Of a stretch of DNA of 64,000 nucleotides, positions 60,540 to 64,000 are shown in pieces. The notes under the pieces were generated by a model, which was not told the origin of the DNA, searched no databases, and saw only the letters and a program-made list of their open reading frames with translations. Source of the DNA: Trichuris trichiura (Eukaryota; Nematoda; Enoplea; Trichinellida; Trichuridae). Positions within the stretch are counted from its first letter, which is position 1, and every line of letters begins with the position of its first letter. Location of the stretch: the NCBI GenBank assembly GCA_037903355.1, contig JBAJFE010000004.1, forward strand, positions 5,316,001 through 5,380,000. The letters are read 5' to 3'. The position numbers and the translations under genes are program-made.

Positions 60540-62620
60540 CTCCGCAGCAAACCATTTGTTACATGGCAAGAAGTCCCAGCAAGGATTGATAATCTGTAAG
60601 AATCTTAACACGATTACTATAAGCAGTCGTGAAATTCCTTACTGCAGCGATGATCATTAACAGTTTCTTGTCAACCTGAGCAGAATTTTTTTCTGTTGCT
60701 GTCAGCGTCACGTTTTTGATTGAGCACTACACCAGCACTGTGCGTTGATGCATCACAAGTAAGCATAAGCGGTTTCTGCTCCTCACAATGAACTGGCAGT
60801 GGCTCAGATGACAACAACTGCTTTGATGCTTGGAAACGCCATTTCGTGACTTCTTGTTCAGTTTCATGTGCAGTCCTTATCAGGCAAATTGTACAGTCTT
60901 TCTGCCAACTGATGTCTTTCCTTTCAAAAAGGCATAATGGCAGTTCAGCAATCTTAGTAATGATTGAACCTTTAGTCTTGACACTGCTTGCGTGCACGTA
61001 CGGCGCAAACCTTTTTCAGATCTTCCGAGAATTCCACTGTTTTGGTGCCAAAAACCCATTTATCATAGCCAGCTCAGGGCTATCTTTTGGAATAAGTCGT
61101 AATGTTGTCAGGATTCTCGTTACAAGTTTTTTTCTTGAACTTCCAACAACTAATACATCATCGACGTTACCTGGCCCGCCCGTCTTCCATGCATGAAAAT
61201 TTTGGGAAGTGGCAGACGCTGTGGAATCGATGAATTGAAATCCTTTAACAAAAAAAGACCCTTGTTACCATCATCTGGATATCAGCCGATGGATTGCCAG
61301 CTGCAGGTTGCTGATTGACTTTTGCAGACGCTTCTCCACTTACCAACATGGAAAGTAATTGTTCCACCGGTAGAACTGAATAGTTTTTCTAAAGTCAATT
61401 GAACTGAAGAATGGATAGACGATATTATTGCACAACCGAAACCATGTGTCACGCTTAACAGTCGTTGCTAGTTTGCCCCGCTGTTGTAACTATCGGCAGC
61501 AGTAGCAATTGAACTTTTCGATGGTGACCCACGAAAGAGGGTCCAATTTATGAGAAGCTTCAAAAGGCTTTGCTCCATGATCAGACCCGCTCTGATGCTC
61601 AAAGAATTGCGTCATTACACCAACCGCTCAGGCCCAGGTTGAGAGCCACTGTAGTACCTTCGTTGCGGGCTTTTGACCACTCTTCGGAAATGGATCTCCT
61701 TTGCTGGCAGTCAGCTCTTCGGGTAAATACAACTGCAACAGAAGGACCAGGGCTATGTTATAAAAAAATCACCCAATTTTGATCTCTTTAAATTCTTTGA
61801 AGCGCTGCCTGGATAGACAGTGTGTCATGGAACAGAACGAATCGTAACCTGGTGGAACAAGGTCTGCAGATAGGCTGAATGGGGTGACTCTTTTCACCCA
61901 AACTGCTGAACGGTGTTGAACAACACGAGTTCAGGTGTTGTCGTGCAACAGAACATCACACTGGCGAGAAGCACACTCCTGGCGATTATCGCGCAAGATT
62001 TGTGCTAATTTCATGAACTGTGAGGAGTCTGCGGTCATCGACTGACCATTTTGGTCCCATTAAACAGAGGCACTTTCTGTCAATGCTTGCCAGTACCGTG
62101 GACATGGCGGCCTCACCTGTCTCTACCCAACGTTTTTTCCTTTCATTGTTGTTTTAAAAGACCCATTACTAATTAGTAATCACGGCCAGCCAAGGGAAAC
62201 CCTTCTTTCTTTGTTTCTTTACAAATTCTTCTCACATCTCGACGCGTTTCTTCGCAGGTTTCGACAATGAATGTGGTACTACTTTTGTATTATAACCGCG
62301 GAATGATGACCCATGGTTGTAAGACGCACGACAATTCCTTCTACGAGTTCTTTTATTGTCTTAATTGATTCTCAATCGAGCAGAGTCTGAAAAGCTTTAT
62401 CTTCAGCTTTTGATGAACATTCTGAGCTCGGTTCATCGCTTACATCGAAGTTGCCACTGCGAAAAAGCCTGTACAACTTGTAACACGCTCTCTCTAACAT
62501 CAGTGTACCACTGTTGAGTCTCCAAGAAGGTCCTCTTGGCTTGTGCTGCTGGCTTTGCAAGTTAGAAAAAGAAATTTTGAACTTGCTTAAGTGTCCTTTT
62601 CTAGACCACATAAGAGCAGG
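60540..62620 (-). pseudogene. Decayed Ty3/gypsy-like gag-pol remnant
   Basis: Read on the minus strand, right to left: a zinc-knuckle-like WSRKGHLSKFK near 62,600, then RT-like text containing VDDVLVVGSSRKKL (the Y-x-DD box, about 61,145), then the RT-RNase H connection FQASKQLLSSEPLPVHCEE with LMLTCDASTHSAGVVL (60,730-60,830), and a faint RNase H motif TDYQSLLGLL near 60,580. Many stops and frameshifts occur. No long terminal repeats were found. The order of domains is that of Ty3/gypsy elements. Confidence 0.65.
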
Positions 62621-63181
62621 AGAGTGAAACGACTACTGAAAGAAAAAAACAGAATTAATTTTTCCAACGTGAAGCAGAAGTCCAGCGAATGCATACTCAT
62701 GGAACGGACGCCGAGCAGCCTGCCCAGTCACTGAAGCTTTTGAAGCGCAATGTCACGCGAACCAACTTCTGCTCACATCTAAAGAAATCCTCTGCCGACA
62801 ATTCGACCATACCGATTCTTGAAGCATAATCATCGCTGCATTCTTATTCAATTATCTCGACGAATCAGCCTATTTATTCCAGTATACTTATTACCACAAG
62901 TAAGAAAGTCAAGCTGCGCAAGTTCTATTCCTTTCATCACCTTCATGAAGAAAAATGATAACGCCAAAAGAAACCCAGGCTACTATTTATTAACATGCAA
63001 TTGCTACAGGATTGCATCAAGGAAAATATTTGGAATGATGGATGTAGCAATAAACGGAAAGCGAAAAGTCGATTACATTAAACATACGCAGAATATATGC
63101 TTAAACAAGTGCTAATCTAAGAAATGAGGTGTTCGAGGCACTATGATACAGCTCCTGTAAGGACCACTTACGAAACACTGC
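62621..63181. other. 3' flank of the terminal minus-strand gene
   Basis: A 98-codon plus-strand frame (62819-63115) has no domain. No other feature supported. Confidence 0.35.
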
Positions 63182-64000
63182 TCATCTACGAGCGCGGCTT
63201 GGACCTGGTTGTTCATCATCGCTCGATTCTTCCTCTTCTTCGTCTTCAGAAGCCAAATTATCATTTATTTCTACAGGCCTGTTATACAGATTGTATTCGG
63301 AGAGCAGTGTGGCCAAATGATCCATGATGTTCCTCAGGGCTCCTGCCAACATTTCGCACGCGATGACTGCCCTCGAGTAAGATTTTTCCAAACGCTGCCT
63401 TAATTCTGAAGTCAGTTCCGGGCACTTCTCTGGTGGTAGCGAGAGGATAGACTCTTTCAGCCTAGTAATATTTCCCAAAACTTCCGACAAGTTTGTACTA
63501 TAACGTTCAATTCTATCTTGAATTAAAAGCAATCGCTGCACATTGTCCCTAAGAGGACAATACTGGAAAATCTCCTCATCGGTAATACTTCGTGGGTCAA
63601 ATTTGGCTCCCGCCTCTTCCGGAAAAAGAAAATGATTCTGTCTAACGCTACTTTTCGTGTCCCTGACTGATAAATGCAGCTGCTGACGGCGAGCTGCATG
63701 GCTGTCCGCTTTATGACTTTCCACTTTTGCTGTCTTCTTTTCTTCGACGCGCTTCTCGCTCTCTTCAGAAGACGTTCCTTCAGCCCTACTTGAAACATGC
63801 ACTGCCTTTGCTGCCTTTACTGTACGACTGACTACACGGCCGTTCGCACTCCCACGTTTTTCGTCTGATGTTGGACGGTCGGTTCTGTCTGAAAAGTCGC
63901 CCAATTGCTGCTTCCTTGGGCGTTTTCTTTCCGAAGAAGCAAAGTATCCATCATTTTCTGTCAACTGCGGCTCTTCTAATTTCTCAGCAGAAATATTGGC
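63182..64000 (-). CDS. Unidentified acidic/charged protein, 3' exon (partial)
   Basis: A minus-strand frame stays open from the right edge of the window to a stop at 63182, at least 270 residues. The N-terminal part is hydrophilic and basic (ERKRPRKQ), low-complexity and Ser/Glu/Lys-rich. A compact helical region follows (ITDEEIFQYCPLRDNVQRLL, then LSEVLGNITRLKESILSLPP and RAVIACEMLAGALRNIMDHL). The C-terminus is acidic (EDEEEEESSDDE) and ends PGPSRARR. The composition suggests a nuclear or chromatin-associated protein, but I recognise no family. The 5' part lies beyond the window. Confidence 0.65.
   Translation of the reverse strand, partial: ANISAEKLEEPQLTENDGYFASSERKRPRKQQLGDFSDRTDRPTSDEKRGSANGRVVSRTVKAAKAVHVSSRAEGTSSEESEKRVEEKKTAKVESHKADSHAARRQQLHLSVRDTKSSVRQNHFLFPEEAGAKFDPRSITDEEIFQYCPLRDNVQRLLLIQDRIERYSTNLSEVLGNITRLKESILSLPPEKCPELTSELRQRLEKSYSRAVIACEMLAGALRNIMDHLATLLSEYNLYNRPVEINDNLASEDEEEEESSDDEQPGPSRARR

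Overview
The window looks like nuclear DNA of an invertebrate metazoan. The best guess is a clade I nematode of the Trichuris/Trichinella type. This rests on compact spliced genes (typical introns 41-60 bp), an AT-rich background, and many TA-inserting DNA transposons and Penelope-like retroelement pieces. No marker in the window proves the species. All gene models were built by hand from splice signals, codon phase and similarity remembered from protein families; no search was run.

Left part (1-8.6 kb): facing ends of Tigger/pogo transposons (1-122 and 360-725), then a 17-exon THOC1 gene (THO/TREX mRNA-export complex) on the minus strand, 7262 down to 1925. Its large intron 12 holds a 135-bp hairpin and a possible nested gene for a single-pass membrane protein. 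Middle (8.6-33 kb): a long gene-poor, T-rich interval between the divergent THOC1 and tomosyn starts. It carries small TA-flanked elements, hairpins, a microsatellite, an element with perfect 47-bp inverted ends, and a few weak minus-strand open frames.

Right of that (33,071-55,960): a nearly complete 22-exon tomosyn gene (STXBP5/tom-1 family), from the N-terminal WD40 region to the C-terminal R-SNARE-like segment ending KKWYQL. Most of its introns are about 50 bp, but intron 4 is 12.5 kb. That intron contains a hAT deletion derivative, a minus-strand two-LIM-domain gene, an almost perfect 1.5-kb palindrome made of two Penelope-like endonuclease ends, and a related nested repeat array with hammerhead-ribozyme-like cores. 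A diverged copy of the array repeat lies in tomosyn intron 17.

Right end (56-64 kb): a transposon graveyard with a decayed Tigger transposase, a mariner (D,D34D) interrupted in its 5' UTR by a Tigger deletion derivative, and a decayed Ty3/gypsy-like pol on the minus strand. It ends with the 3' part of an unidentified acidic protein gene that runs off the window on the minus strand.

The most unusual biology is the cluster of palindromic or tandem repeats with ribozyme-like cores next to GIY-YIG Penelope endonuclease sequence, all inside introns of active-looking genes.
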